Of a stretch of DNA of 47,712 nt, positions 8,329 through 17,275 are shown in pieces. The stretch comes from JAKVCB01 sp963578605 (GTDB lineage Bacteria > Planctomycetota > Planctomycetia > Pirellulales > Lacipirellulaceae). The notes under the pieces were generated by a model that worked only from the letters and a program-made list of their open reading frames with translations, had not been told where the DNA came from and did not search any database. The first letter of the stretch is position 1. Each line of letters starts with the position of its first letter. The position numbers and the translations under genes are program-made. The stretch covers positions 1 to 47,712 of the forward strand of contig CAUZEA010000038.1 of NCBI GenBank assembly GCA_963578605.1. The letters run 5' to 3'.

Positions 8329-9305
8329 GATGGACCCTCCTTGAATAGAGTCTTGATAAGCTCATTAGCTGCGACACGCGGACTCGTTGCGCGACTGACG
8401 AGTTGATGCGTGAATATCGACAGGCGGTCGTCGCAATCTTTTGCGAATTGACCACGCAACAGGTCTTCGGTGGTTTGAAGAAGCCGCCACTCGGCAATCC
8501 GCGCACGCCGCGCGGCTAATTCACCTGACGATTTGAGGAACGCAAAGTGGTTGTCGATGTGACTGAGTAGTTCCTCTATCCCCTGCTCTTCCCTGGCGCT
8601 GGTGGCCACGACCGGAGGCGACCAACCGGAATGTTGCTCGTGCGTCGCAGTCATTGTCAACATGTTCGTTAAATCGGCAATTGTCTTGTTGGCGTCTGGG
8701 CGATCGCACTTGCTGACGGCGTGAATGTCGGCAATCTCCAAGACGCCTGCTTTAATGGCCTGGATATCGTCGCCAAGCCCGGGTGCGGAGACCACGACGG
8801 TCGTATGGACTGCTCGAACCACATCAATTTCGTCTTGTCCTACACCAACTGTTTCAATGAGTACGATGTCGAAACCGGCGGCGTCGAGGATATCGACGGC
8901 GTCGAGCGTGGTCCGCGCAAGTCCGCCCAGACTTCCGCGGGTTGCCATGCTGCGAATGAATACCCCGGGGTCACTTGCGAAGCTGTGCATGCGGATGCGA
9001 TCACCCAGAATGGCGCCGCCACTAAAAGGACTTGTAGGATCGACGGCCACCACGGCAACCGTCCGGTTGCCGTTTCGAATGGCCCCGACAAGGCGTTGAA
9101 GTAAAGTCGACTTTCCGCTGCCTGGCACCCCGGTGACACCCACGACCATGGCTTTACCCGTGTGACGATAGATTTCAGCTAAAGCGTCATGTACCTCCTC
9201 GCCTCCATTCTCGGCGTGCGTAAGCAAACGGGCAATTGCCGCCACCTTGCCTGCGAGAACCGGCTCGATCAGTTCCACCGAAGAGATTGATTGGCGTTCG
9301 ATCAT
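8325..9305 (-). CDS. meaH: MeaB/ArgK-type G-protein chaperone of the acyl-CoA mutase
   Basis: This 326-residue P-loop GTPase has Walker A GVTGVPGSGKST at 56-67, DRIRMHSFASDPGVFIRSM and GSLGGLARTT (typical MeaB), the ETVGVGQDEIDVV switch, and SKCD as the NKxD base-recognition motif variant. MeaB proteins guard adenosylcobalamin mutases by gating cofactor loading and removing inactivated cobalamin. Its position between hcl and hcmA, with ATGA overlaps on both sides (9302-9305 and 8325-8328), ties it to this mutase. The characterised Aquincola operon carries the equivalent gene as meaH. The length is ordinary for the family, and no B12 or mutase domain is fused. Confidence 0.9.
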   Translation of the reverse strand: MIERQSISSVELIEPVLAGKVAAIARLLTHAENGGEEVHDALAEIYRHTGKAMVVGVTGVPGSGKSTLLQRLVGAIRNGNRTVAVVAVDPTSPFSGGAILGDRIRMHSFASDPGVFIRSMATRGSLGGLARTTLDAVDILDAAGFDIVLIETVGVGQDEIDVVRAVHTTVVVSAPGLGDDIQAIKAGVLEIADIHAVSKCDRPDANKTIADLTNMLTMTATHEQHSGWSPPVVATSAREEQGIEELLSHIDNHFAFLKSSGELAARRARIAEWRLLQTTEDLLRGQFAKDCDDRLSIFTHQLVSRATSPRVAANELIKTLFKEGPS

Positions 9306-10735
9306 AATTCACCATTGTCGATTCGCTGTTGCATTTCCGCAAAGACCTGTCGGTCGTCGACAACGCGACGTGCTTTAAAATCCGTTCGCGCAAACGTTTC
9401 CCGTGCCACAACTTCAACCTGAGTGCGGATTCCAAGAACTCGATGCAGAGATCCAGTCGCGGCTTCCCGGAGCGTGCCGATCTTCGTAGACCCCCCGTCG
9501 TAGACCTCAGAAGTGCCTTCGATTTGCACGAGCAACTCGTCCATGGCACCTTCACGTGAAATGATGATGCGGTGTTCTCCACCGTAGTTTGGGATTTCGT
9601 TTAACACAGCATCGATTTCGCTCGGATACACATTTTCGCCTCGCACGGTAAACGAGTCGTCAATGCGGCCGAAAATACCATGTGGCAGCCGGGGATAGGT
9701 GCGGCCACACGGTGTCGGCCCGTCCTCCCACAACGTGAGGTCGCCCGAGACAAGACGAATCATTGGCTGCGAGGTGCGTTCCAGGTGAGTGTATACCGGT
9801 GTGCCGCGCTGGCCAAAAGGGACTCGTCGAAAACTCTTCGGATCACAGACTTCCGTGTACACGATGTCCTGCCAAAGCAACATGCCGTCTGTCTCCGCCG
9901 TACCCGACGCGTTCATCCATGGCGCCATTTCGGCCATGGACCCGCAGTCGATGACGTTTGCCCCGTACGCCGTACGAAGTTTTTCACGGACTCCCGGCAC
10001 CGAAGCACCAGGCTCGCCCGAAAAAAATAACAGTTTCAAATTAAACTCCCGCGGGTCAATGCCTTCGTCCCGCGCAACATCGGCAAGGTAGAGCGCATAG
10101 GAAGGCGTTCCGTAGAACGCCGTGGGCTTCACCGTCTGCAGCCAGTGCACCGTCCGCACACTCATACCAGATACCCCGGCACCGAAGGGAAATGAAACAG
10201 CCCCTAGACGTTCGGCGCCGATCAGGGTTCCCCAGGATCCGAGATAAAGGCTGAACACGGAACCGATGAAGATCGTGTCGCCGGGTCTCAACCCCATGCC
10301 CCACATCACGCGTGCATGAGCATTGGCAATCGCATCCCAATCGCTCCGCCCAATGGCAAAGGCGGTCGGTGTCCCCGTGGTTCCGGAGGTCCCGTGAATG
10401 CGAAACACATCGTTACGGGGTATGCAGAGATAATCTCCAAAGGGTGGGACTTCTGCCTGGGATGCGTGCAGGTCAGGCTTGGTTATTACCGGTACCCGGT
10501 CCTCGAAGTCCTCCAGCGATCTGAGTTGCTCGGGATGAAAACCAGCCTCATCCCATCTCCGCCGATAGAATGAAGAGCTGTCATAGGCGTATTGGGTGAC
10601 AACTTTTAAGCGATCGAGGATGGCCTGATCGCGCTGGGCACTCGACATCATTTCCCGCTGTGGAAACCAGAAACGAGACCTGGAATCCGGTTGATAGTTA
10701 GCGCTGTACCGTGGTGGAAAGGACCAGTCTTCCAT
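9302..10735 (-). CDS. hcl: 2-hydroxyisobutyrate-CoA ligase (PaaK-like AMP-forming acyl-CoA ligase)
   Basis: This 477-residue member of the AMP-forming phenylacetate-CoA-ligase-like family has the P-loop HGTSGTTGTPT at about 114-124 and a C-terminal adenylation subdomain with GIFGRIDDSFTVRGENVYPSEID. The family makes acyl-CoA from acid, ATP and CoA. Sitting between hcmB and meaH, it most likely activates 2-hydroxyisobutyrate as substrate for the mutase, as the equivalent gene does in Aquincola. By itself the sequence could also be a general aryl- or alkyl-carboxylate ligase, so the substrate is inferred from context. Its stop overlaps the meaH start, and hcmB ends 27 bp upstream. Confidence 0.85.
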   Translation of the reverse strand: MEDWSFPPRYSANYQPDSRSRFWFPQREMMSSAQRDQAILDRLKVVTQYAYDSSSFYRRRWDEAGFHPEQLRSLEDFEDRVPVITKPDLHASQAEVPPFGDYLCIPRNDVFRIHGTSGTTGTPTAFAIGRSDWDAIANAHARVMWGMGLRPGDTIFIGSVFSLYLGSWGTLIGAERLGAVSFPFGAGVSGMSVRTVHWLQTVKPTAFYGTPSYALYLADVARDEGIDPREFNLKLLFFSGEPGASVPGVREKLRTAYGANVIDCGSMAEMAPWMNASGTAETDGMLLWQDIVYTEVCDPKSFRRVPFGQRGTPVYTHLERTSQPMIRLVSGDLTLWEDGPTPCGRTYPRLPHGIFGRIDDSFTVRGENVYPSEIDAVLNEIPNYGGEHRIIISREGAMDELLVQIEGTSEVYDGGSTKIGTLREAATGSLHRVLGIRTQVEVVARETFARTDFKARRVVDDRQVFAEMQQRIDNGEL

Positions 10736-10761
10736 TGCGCGACTCAGTGTTTTGAAGCAAA

Positions 10762-11187
10762 TCAGCGGGGACCGCGAGCTGTGACGAGCTGGCGCAGTGT
10801 CTCGACAATGATCTGCGGGGGGGTATCCTGCAGCAAAATCTCCCGGATACCCATGTGCTTCAGTGCACCAACATCATCCGAAGGTACGACACCACCACCC
10901 ACGACGATTATATCGTGGGCTTCGTGGTTGTTTAGTAACTCTAATACCTTGGGAAAGACCGTCATGTGGGCGCCCGACAGAATACTAATGCCCAGGATAT
11001 CAACATCCTCCTGAACAGCCGCCAGAACGACTTCTTCGGCTGTCCGATGAAGTCCCGTGTAGATGACGTCCATGCCGGCGTCCCGGAGGGAGCGGGCTAC
11101 GATCTTGACCCCGCGGTCGTGGCCGTCGAGCCCGACTTTGGCTATCAGTACCCGGATCGGTTTAGCGGTTACCTGCGACATACTCAT
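10762..11187 (-). CDS. hcmB: 2-hydroxyisobutyryl-CoA mutase, small (cobalamin-binding) subunit
   Basis: This is a stand-alone B12-binding domain of 141 residues. DGHDRG at 21-26 is the base-off/His-on DxHxxG motif, followed by ISILSGAHM and VVGGGVVP, which line the nucleotide tail. It would carry adenosylcobalamin for HcmA. The open frame extends to 11271 but the extra residues are low-complexity and unlike the family. The start at 11187 (MSMSQ) or 11181 fits the usual N-terminus; no strong ribosome site separates the two. It is the first gene of the four-gene operon, so the promoter should lie in 11188-11678. Confidence 0.88.
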   Translation of the reverse strand: MSMSQVTAKPIRVLIAKVGLDGHDRGVKIVARSLRDAGMDVIYTGLHRTAEEVVLAAVQEDVDILGISILSGAHMTVFPKVLELLNNHEAHDIIVVGGGVVPSDDVGALKHMGIREILLQDTPPQIIVETLRQLVTARGPR

Positions 11188-11678
11188 TGTCCAGAGTCTC
11201 TTTAGTCCCGAACCGGAACCCCCATTCCCGAACCAGCACCCGCGGAACCTGGTTGACGGTTCATGGCCCAAGAGGCTCCCTCTTTTTGTGCGACGATAAG
11301 TGAATGTTCGTTCCCAGGAAGCTCAGTGGCTGATCTTCGACCACTGATCCGCTCGACCTGCAAATTACCCGATAGCTCTCCCAGCCTACCAAATGCTGGT
11401 GCCGATTGCATCATGAGCCGACCCGCCGCGTAAGGCCTCGACATTCTTGCCCCAGGCGACGTTCTTTGGTACCAATGGCTTGTAACACTCGACGTCATTG
11501 AGGATAGTTGGTAGTTGTACGGTGAAGAGTCCTGGTCAACCAGGGTTGGCTTCAACTTCCTTCGACGAAAAGGCCTTGAGAAACAACAAACGTTTTCGTA
11601 CCGCTTGGCTGACGATAAGGGTTTTCGAAACATTCGACGGGCAGTGCCTCAGACTAGCACACACAAGGAGTCTATGAC
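11188..11678. other. Divergent intergenic region between the mutase operon and an SDR gene
   Basis: About 490 bp lack a credible gene; the open frame 11202-11633 on the minus strand has unlikely composition and no family resemblance. The region must hold the promoter of the hcm operon (leftward) and of the SDR gene (rightward). A 7-bp inverted repeat, TCAGTGG at 11323-11329 and CCACTGA at 11341-11347, could be an operator or a leader hairpin. An AAGGAG about 8 nt before 11679 serves the SDR gene. Confidence 0.5.
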
Positions 11679-12611
11679 ATGCAAATCGCGGTTACCGGAG
11701 CTACCGGTTTTGTGGGCAGATACATTGTTCGTCGATTAATCGACGCGGGGCACACCTGCCGCTGCTGGTATCGTCCAGAGGGCGACCGATCTGGCATTGA
11801 ATTTCCCGAAGACCAGCTGCAGTGGGTATCTGGGTGGCTGGGGGACTCGGCCAGCAGTCTCGAGCTGGTTCGCGACTGTGACGCCGTCGCGCATGCGGCG
11901 CTGCACCGCCCGGGTGCCGGATTTCGCGGTGAGGAGGGCGACCTGGTGGAATTCTGTCGCCAGAACGTGCTGGGGACGTTGCAGCTGATTGAAGCGGCGC
12001 GCACAACCGGTGTTGGGCGTTTTGTGTACGTTTCGACGTGTGCCGTGCACGAAAAGATTCTGGATGATCGACCGCTCGACGAGACTCACCCACTGTGGCC
12101 CAACAGCCACTACGGCGCTCACAAGGCGGCGGTCGAGAAATTTGTGCACAGCTACGGGTTGGGCGAGGGCTATGCAATCTGCGGAGTGCGGCCAACGGGC
12201 GTGTATGGATTAACGCACCCGCCCAGCCACAGCAAGTGGTGGGACCTGGTGCAACAAGTGGTGCGCGGCGAGCCAGTCGTTTGTCGCTCCGGAGGGAAGG
12301 AAGTTCATGCAGCCGATGTGGCACGTGCCGTCGAGCTCTTGTTGACTGCCGACGGTATCCACGGGCAGGTTTACAACTGCTACGATCGTTACATCTCGGA
12401 TTACGATGTGGCAATGACGGCCAAACAACTCATTGGCAGCAACACCGCCATCGAGGGTCAAGCCACGGTACCCCGACACCAGATCGAAACCGCCAAGATC
12501 CAGTCACTGGGAATGGAGTTTGGCGGAACGCCCCTGCTGGAGAAAACTGTAGAGCAGATGATCGAGGCAATCCGTGCATCTGCGAGTCTGGCGAAGGCAT
12601 CAGGAGCATAA
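11679..12611 (+). CDS. Extended SDR, NAD-dependent epimerase/dehydratase family
   Basis: This 310-residue protein opens with the dinucleotide-binding motif GATGFVG at residues 7-13. It has STCAVHE as the Ser region and YGAHK as the YxxxK catalytic pair, and VRPTGVYG, typical of extended SDRs acting on nucleotide sugars or similar compounds. The last part is a variable substrate-binding domain. An AAGGAG supports the ATG at 11679. It is transcribed away from the hcm operon and is not obviously part of it. Because the mutase product 3-hydroxybutyryl-CoA is normally oxidised by classical, not extended, SDRs, I do not assign this gene to that pathway. The substrate is unknown. Confidence 0.8.
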   Translation: MQIAVTGATGFVGRYIVRRLIDAGHTCRCWYRPEGDRSGIEFPEDQLQWVSGWLGDSASSLELVRDCDAVAHAALHRPGAGFRGEEGDLVEFCRQNVLGTLQLIEAARTTGVGRFVYVSTCAVHEKILDDRPLDETHPLWPNSHYGAHKAAVEKFVHSYGLGEGYAICGVRPTGVYGLTHPPSHSKWWDLVQQVVRGEPVVCRSGGKEVHAADVARAVELLLTADGIHGQVYNCYDRYISDYDVAMTAKQLIGSNTAIEGQATVPRHQIETAKIQSLGMEFGGTPLLEKTVEQMIEAIRASASLAKASGA

Positions 12612-12733
12612 GTCGAGTACCACGTTCGATGGCCAGTTCCACCGTGAGCAGCTCATTCTCCAGAGTTACCACCTTCAGTCATTTGAGACTGTTTGCGCCA
12701 GTTCCCGGGCTCAATCCTTTTCCGTTTGAGTCA

Positions 12734-14644
12734 TCATTCAAGCGGCGTTAGAAACCACGTGTGCGAACGCACCTCGAGAGGAACCGGTTTGGGTAGCGGA
12801 TCGCCGGCCAGCTTGTGCAGACTTCGAGCACAGGTTGCTCCAACCATGTCATGCGCTGCCATGGGGCCAGTATATTTTCGGAACAGGGGAATTGCTTCCT
12901 GGACATTCATCAGCCTCAGGCCCACGGCCGCCGCAGCACGAGTCTGGGGTGCTTCAAATGTGTTGCCTGGTGGAACAGATTCTAAAATTTCGGTGAGGCG
13001 GCCAACGAGTTCCCCATCGGCCTCGTCCGCAGACAAGTTTCCCAGTGCCCAGATGGCGGCCGCTCGTGTCTGGGAAACATAAGTCGCTGCTACCGCCGGC
13101 GGGTCGCCAAATCCCCGTGCTGACGGCGTTGGCAGAAAACGTTGGAGCAGCGGCTCGCTGGACTCGACCCGCATCACCGCCAATGCCTGAATCAGCTGCT
13201 CCAGCTGGTGATACGTTATCAAAAGTTCGTCAAAATCGACCACCGGTGCAGGCCTATCGGACCACGTTTGCCAAAGCTTGTTGTCCAGCGCGAGGGTCCG
13301 CTCTACCTCGTGGTCGACCTTCTGCAAAATTGCCTCCGCCGTCTCCACGACGGCCAATTGTCGCAAAGCCCACGCCGAGGCAATCGCAATCTCAGGCACG
13401 TCCGATTCAAGCAGCTGGACCAGCTGGCCGGCGGCAGGCTCGTGGTCGATCGCGCCCAGTACCATGGCGGCCTGTTCCACACCTCGTGGTCGCTCTGAGA
13501 GCAGCATTTTGGTCGCTGCCGCCCGGACACTGTTCCGCAACGGTTCAATCTTATCCAATGCCACCAACTGGTCCGCAGCAAATATCCGAATGTTGGGGAT
13601 TGGGTCGTCGAGCAATATGGCGAGCAAGGCGACTGCCTCGACCGTTTGTTGGCCCGAAAATGCTTGCGATGCCAGCTGTCGGACGTTGGCATCGGGACTC
13701 GTGACGATTTGCTCGTTTACTGGCTCAACTAACGAAGGGTCGATTTCCACCAACCGCGCCAAGGCGATCGCAGCGACAGCACCCGACTGGTCCCCGGCGA
13801 GCTTCAGCAACAGTTCAACTGCCGCGGGCCCACTGTGGTACCGCAGGAGCTGTGCGGAGATAAGGCGATCGACCAACGCGACCCTTTGTGGTGCCGAAAA
13901 CAAGTCGCGCGCATCGCTCTCTCCAGCTTCCCGCCGAATTGACCCAAGTGCTCGGGCACTTTTGAGACGGAGATCGGAGGGATTTTGTGAATCGAGTGCC
14001 AGGCGACGCAGTGGTTCAATCGCCTGTTGTTCATTGACAACCCGCAGTCCGTCGATGGCCAGCGCCAACCGTGCTTGTTTAATGTCGTTTTGTCCAAGGC
14101 GTGTCAACCAGACTTCTCGCATGGGGGCGAAATCCCAGTCGGCCAGCGCAGGTTCAATCAGGAATGCCATTGAAAGATTCCCCTGTTGGGCGCGTTGCAT
14201 CAGCAGACCGGCTGAGTCTCGAGCATCCAGTTCGATGAGGGCACGGGCAGTGTCGAAAGCCACGGCGCGGGAGACCTCGCCGGCTGAAAGAACTTCCATG
14301 AGTGATGGGATTGTCTGCTCCAAGTCCGGCATCCCCAAGCGATGCGCCTTTGCAATGTCCCGGGCCACTTGGCGTTTTATTTCACTTTCCGGTCGAGCCA
14401 GCGCGTCGATCCAGAGTGGAGTGACCCGTGGTGAAAAGACAGGGACTTGTGGACGTGGTTGATAAGTAAGTTCTTTTCCGACTAACGAGTCGAGTTCCAC
14501 CGCCTTTAAGGTGGCAGGTCCGAGAAGGGCAAGTATCCAACAGCTGCCAATCGCCACACACAAACTCCGCTTGGATCGGTGGCCTGTGGACGGTGGTTTG
14601 CAGACCATTTGATGGTTCGCTTTTCGGAAAGGAAGGCTTCGCAT
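12734..14644 (-). CDS. Exported HEAT-repeat protein
   Basis: From the ATG at 14644 this is 636 residues. A basic stretch (RSKR) and a hydrophobic segment (LCVAIGSCWILALLGPA) at about 24-44 form a signal peptide. The rest is a long series of paired helices with the HEAT pattern, for example PNIRIFAADQLVALDKIEPL, and repeated ARALGSI, AATKMLL and AAAIWALGNL elements. Such solenoids bind proteins; no catalytic motif is visible. The frame runs upstream to 14761, but those residues precede the signal peptide. It is divergent from the ABC module starting at 14809, with only 164 bp between the starts, so shared control is likely. It could act with that transporter, but this is inference. Confidence 0.75.
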   Translation of the reverse strand: MRSLPFRKANHQMVCKPPSTGHRSKRSLCVAIGSCWILALLGPATLKAVELDSLVGKELTYQPRPQVPVFSPRVTPLWIDALARPESEIKRQVARDIAKAHRLGMPDLEQTIPSLMEVLSAGEVSRAVAFDTARALIELDARDSAGLLMQRAQQGNLSMAFLIEPALADWDFAPMREVWLTRLGQNDIKQARLALAIDGLRVVNEQQAIEPLRRLALDSQNPSDLRLKSARALGSIRREAGESDARDLFSAPQRVALVDRLISAQLLRYHSGPAAVELLLKLAGDQSGAVAAIALARLVEIDPSLVEPVNEQIVTSPDANVRQLASQAFSGQQTVEAVALLAILLDDPIPNIRIFAADQLVALDKIEPLRNSVRAAATKMLLSERPRGVEQAAMVLGAIDHEPAAGQLVQLLESDVPEIAIASAWALRQLAVVETAEAILQKVDHEVERTLALDNKLWQTWSDRPAPVVDFDELLITYHQLEQLIQALAVMRVESSEPLLQRFLPTPSARGFGDPPAVAATYVSQTRAAAIWALGNLSADEADGELVGRLTEILESVPPGNTFEAPQTRAAAAVGLRLMNVQEAIPLFRKYTGPMAAHDMVGATCARSLHKLAGDPLPKPVPLEVRSHTWFLTPLE

Positions 14645-14808
14645 TGTGATCCGTGGAAATAGGACCGAGTGTTGTTGAGCAAATCGTAACAAAATGTGGG
14701 ATCCTTTCAACAGCCCTGAAACCATGGCCCCAGGCGACGCATTGCAGGCCGCAGGAGTCATTTCCGATTGACAGGGGGCACAATAAAGCTCACGCTGAAT
14801 TTAGTACT

Positions 14809-17271
14809 ATGTTACGAATTGCAGTATGCATTGTATCGATCAGTTGGCTCACGTCGGCAAGCCATGCCGCGGAACAAGGAACTCGTGCGCCGAATTATAC
14901 GCAAGTGCCACTCCTTGGGGGTACCCGGACGCTTCGCACAAACCGTTGGGCATTAATATCGTTCGAGGTTGGTAATCCAGGCAGCCAAAGTGTGGAATTG
15001 GTCACCACCAGCTTCTTTGCGGAGGAACCAAGACTACAATATGGCTGCGCTGTGTGGGTTCCCCCGCACGCAAAGCGGCGAGGCTGGTTTCCCATACGAG
15101 CTCCGGCCACAATTTCGGACTCGACACGCCACTTCGATTTACATTCCTTCCTGATAGACCGTACTTCTCTGCCTGAAAAAATCCTGCCAAGTTCTAATGG
15201 TACGTTATACCGTCATGGATTGCTGGGAGTGACCGGGGCGCGTGTCGTTACAGGCATGATGCAAGACCCGTTGGACGACGCTCCTCGACACGCAGTTGCG
15301 GCAGCGCGGAGTTCGCGAAATTTAAGAACGGCTATACCCGATCTGTATGATCAATCTTTTCCGCCAGTCGACAAGGTCGTAGAAGGATTGGACCAGTTGG
15401 TCATTTGTAACGACGATCTGCTGGGTGACGCGGCGGCACTCGCTGCCATTCGGCAGTGGTTGTACGGCGGCGGGAGAGCGTGGGTCATGCTTGACAAGGT
15501 ATCGCCCGCAACGGTCCGCCAGCTACTCGGGAATCGTTTTGACTGGGACGTGGTCGACCACGTCTTGTTAGACGAATTTACACTCGTTCATGAGCAACCT
15601 CAACCTGGAGAGGATCCCCCTCTGACACGCACGTTTGACGACCCGCTGCAATTTGTGCGAATCATGGTGGCCAATGGCGACGTTGCCTATTCAATCAATG
15701 GTTGGCCGGCGGCCATGTGGTGCAACGTGGGCCACGGCCAGGTGCTGCTCACGACCCTCGATGCTCGTGGCTGGTATCGAGAGTGGAATTCGACAGACCA
15801 CCGACCCAAGGACGTATTAAAAACGTCCTCGTTTTCTGCCACCGAGCCATTGAGGTTCCTGGCGGAAATGTTTTTGAAACCGCGCAAAGAGCCAATGAAG
15901 GTCAGTGAAGCTTTTGAGGAAATTGTTTCGGAGGGACTTGGGCACGAAGTCCTCTCGCTCCGGTTCGTAGCCCTTGTCTTGGGGGGATTTTGCGCTAGCC
16001 TCGTGGTTTCGACCTTGGTTCTGGCCCGATTTGGTGGGACCGTAATCATGGGAGCGCTCAGTCCAGCCTTGGCTTTGCTGGCTGCCGTGATCATTGGAAC
16101 AGCCGGGTCGGTGTCTCACCGGGCAACTCCCCAGTCCATGGCGATCGGCGAGCAAATTGAAGTTGACGAGGATTTTTCCACATTCCAGACATCGGGAGTT
16201 GTGTCCCTGTACAACCAGCAACAATGGGATGCGCCAATAGGTAGTGATGGCGGTGGTTTTTTTGTGCCCGGGACCGGTCAAGCAACAGGCTCGACCCTGC
16301 GTATGGTGTGGACAGACCTTGATCGTTGGCGGTGGGAAAACCTCACGCTACCATCGGGCGTCCAATCAGCATCGTTTTCTTGTTCAATACCCGCCGATTC
16401 CCCTGTGAAAACAATAGCGACGTTGAACCGGGAGGGCATTGTCGTTGACTTCGATCCGGGATCTTTGGGAGATGTCAGCGATGTACTTCTGCTGGCACCA
16501 GGTCGCCGGGCAATGCAAACACATCTTCAGGAAAATGGCACGCTCCTGGCTCGCGTCACCGACTTACTCCCACCCGGCCAGTATGCAACCGGAACGCTGA
16601 TTTCCGGGGATCAGCGTCGTCGGCAAGCTGTCTTGCGGAGACTGCTCGCGGCAGACGACCTCTGGCCGTCGAACGACTTGGTGTTGCTAGGCTGGGCCCA
16701 ACCGCTTGACCTGCCCTTCGTTTTGAATGATCCCCAGCACCGTACGGGTAGCGCCTTGCTTACTGTGCCAGTTACCTTGACTCGGCCTGCCACAGGAACG
16801 CGTGTTGCTATCCCCTCCTCTCTCGTGGGATATCGAACCATCACAGGAGATCATGGAACGGTATCGGCCGCTTACAGCAATCTTGACAGGAAGTGGGTTG
16901 AGCAGCTGGTGACGGCAACTCGCGCCAACCTCCGCATCGACCTGCCTGCCGTACTGCTACCCATGGAAGTGCACCACATATCCGTCACGCTTAATATGGT
17001 TGCTCCACAGCGTGAGGTCGCAATCTTGGGGAAAAATGGAAATAGCAAAGATCAAATTGATGTGGTACTGTGGAGAACTCAGAGTCCAGTGGGTATCGCG
17101 CGGATCGATATCGAGCCGGACGAGGCCTGGCAGGTGATGGATCCTGGTGATCTAACGCTAATGCTCAGCATCGGGCAGCACCCTCATCAAGAAGGCGGGG
17201 CAGGTGCTCAAGCAGGCTGGCACATCGGGGATTTTTCACTGGATGTCGAAGGAACAATTTTAGCGCGTTAA
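14809..17271 (+). CDS. Membrane-anchored extracytoplasmic accessory protein of the ABC module
   Basis: From the ATG at 14809 the protein has 820 residues, starting with a signal peptide (LRIAVCIVSISWLTSASHA). A large N-terminal domain contains a GATase-like fold segment (LDQLVICNDDLLGDAAAL, then WLYGGGRAWVMLDKV, then GHGQVLLTTLDARGWYRE). Two transmembrane helices follow (about residues 384-410 and 415-437), then a C-terminal domain of about 380 residues with no recognisable motif. Architectures like this occur next to ABC-2 exporters in Planctomycetota and recall GldG-type partners, but I recognise no named family. The next gene, the ATPase, begins 4 bp after its stop, so the pair is certainly one operon. 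The upstream extension to 14653 lacks signal character and is rejected. Confidence 0.7.
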   Translation: MLRIAVCIVSISWLTSASHAAEQGTRAPNYTQVPLLGGTRTLRTNRWALISFEVGNPGSQSVELVTTSFFAEEPRLQYGCAVWVPPHAKRRGWFPIRAPATISDSTRHFDLHSFLIDRTSLPEKILPSSNGTLYRHGLLGVTGARVVTGMMQDPLDDAPRHAVAAARSSRNLRTAIPDLYDQSFPPVDKVVEGLDQLVICNDDLLGDAAALAAIRQWLYGGGRAWVMLDKVSPATVRQLLGNRFDWDVVDHVLLDEFTLVHEQPQPGEDPPLTRTFDDPLQFVRIMVANGDVAYSINGWPAAMWCNVGHGQVLLTTLDARGWYREWNSTDHRPKDVLKTSSFSATEPLRFLAEMFLKPRKEPMKVSEAFEEIVSEGLGHEVLSLRFVALVLGGFCASLVVSTLVLARFGGTVIMGALSPALALLAAVIIGTAGSVSHRATPQSMAIGEQIEVDEDFSTFQTSGVVSLYNQQQWDAPIGSDGGGFFVPGTGQATGSTLRMVWTDLDRWRWENLTLPSGVQSASFSCSIPADSPVKTIATLNREGIVVDFDPGSLGDVSDVLLLAPGRRAMQTHLQENGTLLARVTDLLPPGQYATGTLISGDQRRRQAVLRRLLAADDLWPSNDLVLLGWAQPLDLPFVLNDPQHRTGSALLTVPVTLTRPATGTRVAIPSSLVGYRTITGDHGTVSAAYSNLDRKWVEQLVTATRANLRIDLPAVLLPMEVHHISVTLNMVAPQREVAILGKNGNSKDQIDVVLWRTQSPVGIARIDIEPDEAWQVMDPGDLTLMLSIGQHPHQEGGAGAQAGWHIGDFSLDVEGTILAR

Positions 17272-17275
17272 TTCA

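Noticed and set aside
11202..11633. Gene of about 143 residues on the minus strand
   Set aside because: It overlaps the hcmB 5' end and its translation resembles no family.
11188..11678. Cobalamin riboswitch upstream of hcmB
   Set aside because: A GCCACTG-like segment occurs, but the other conserved riboswitch blocks are absent; it is explained by a small inverted repeat.
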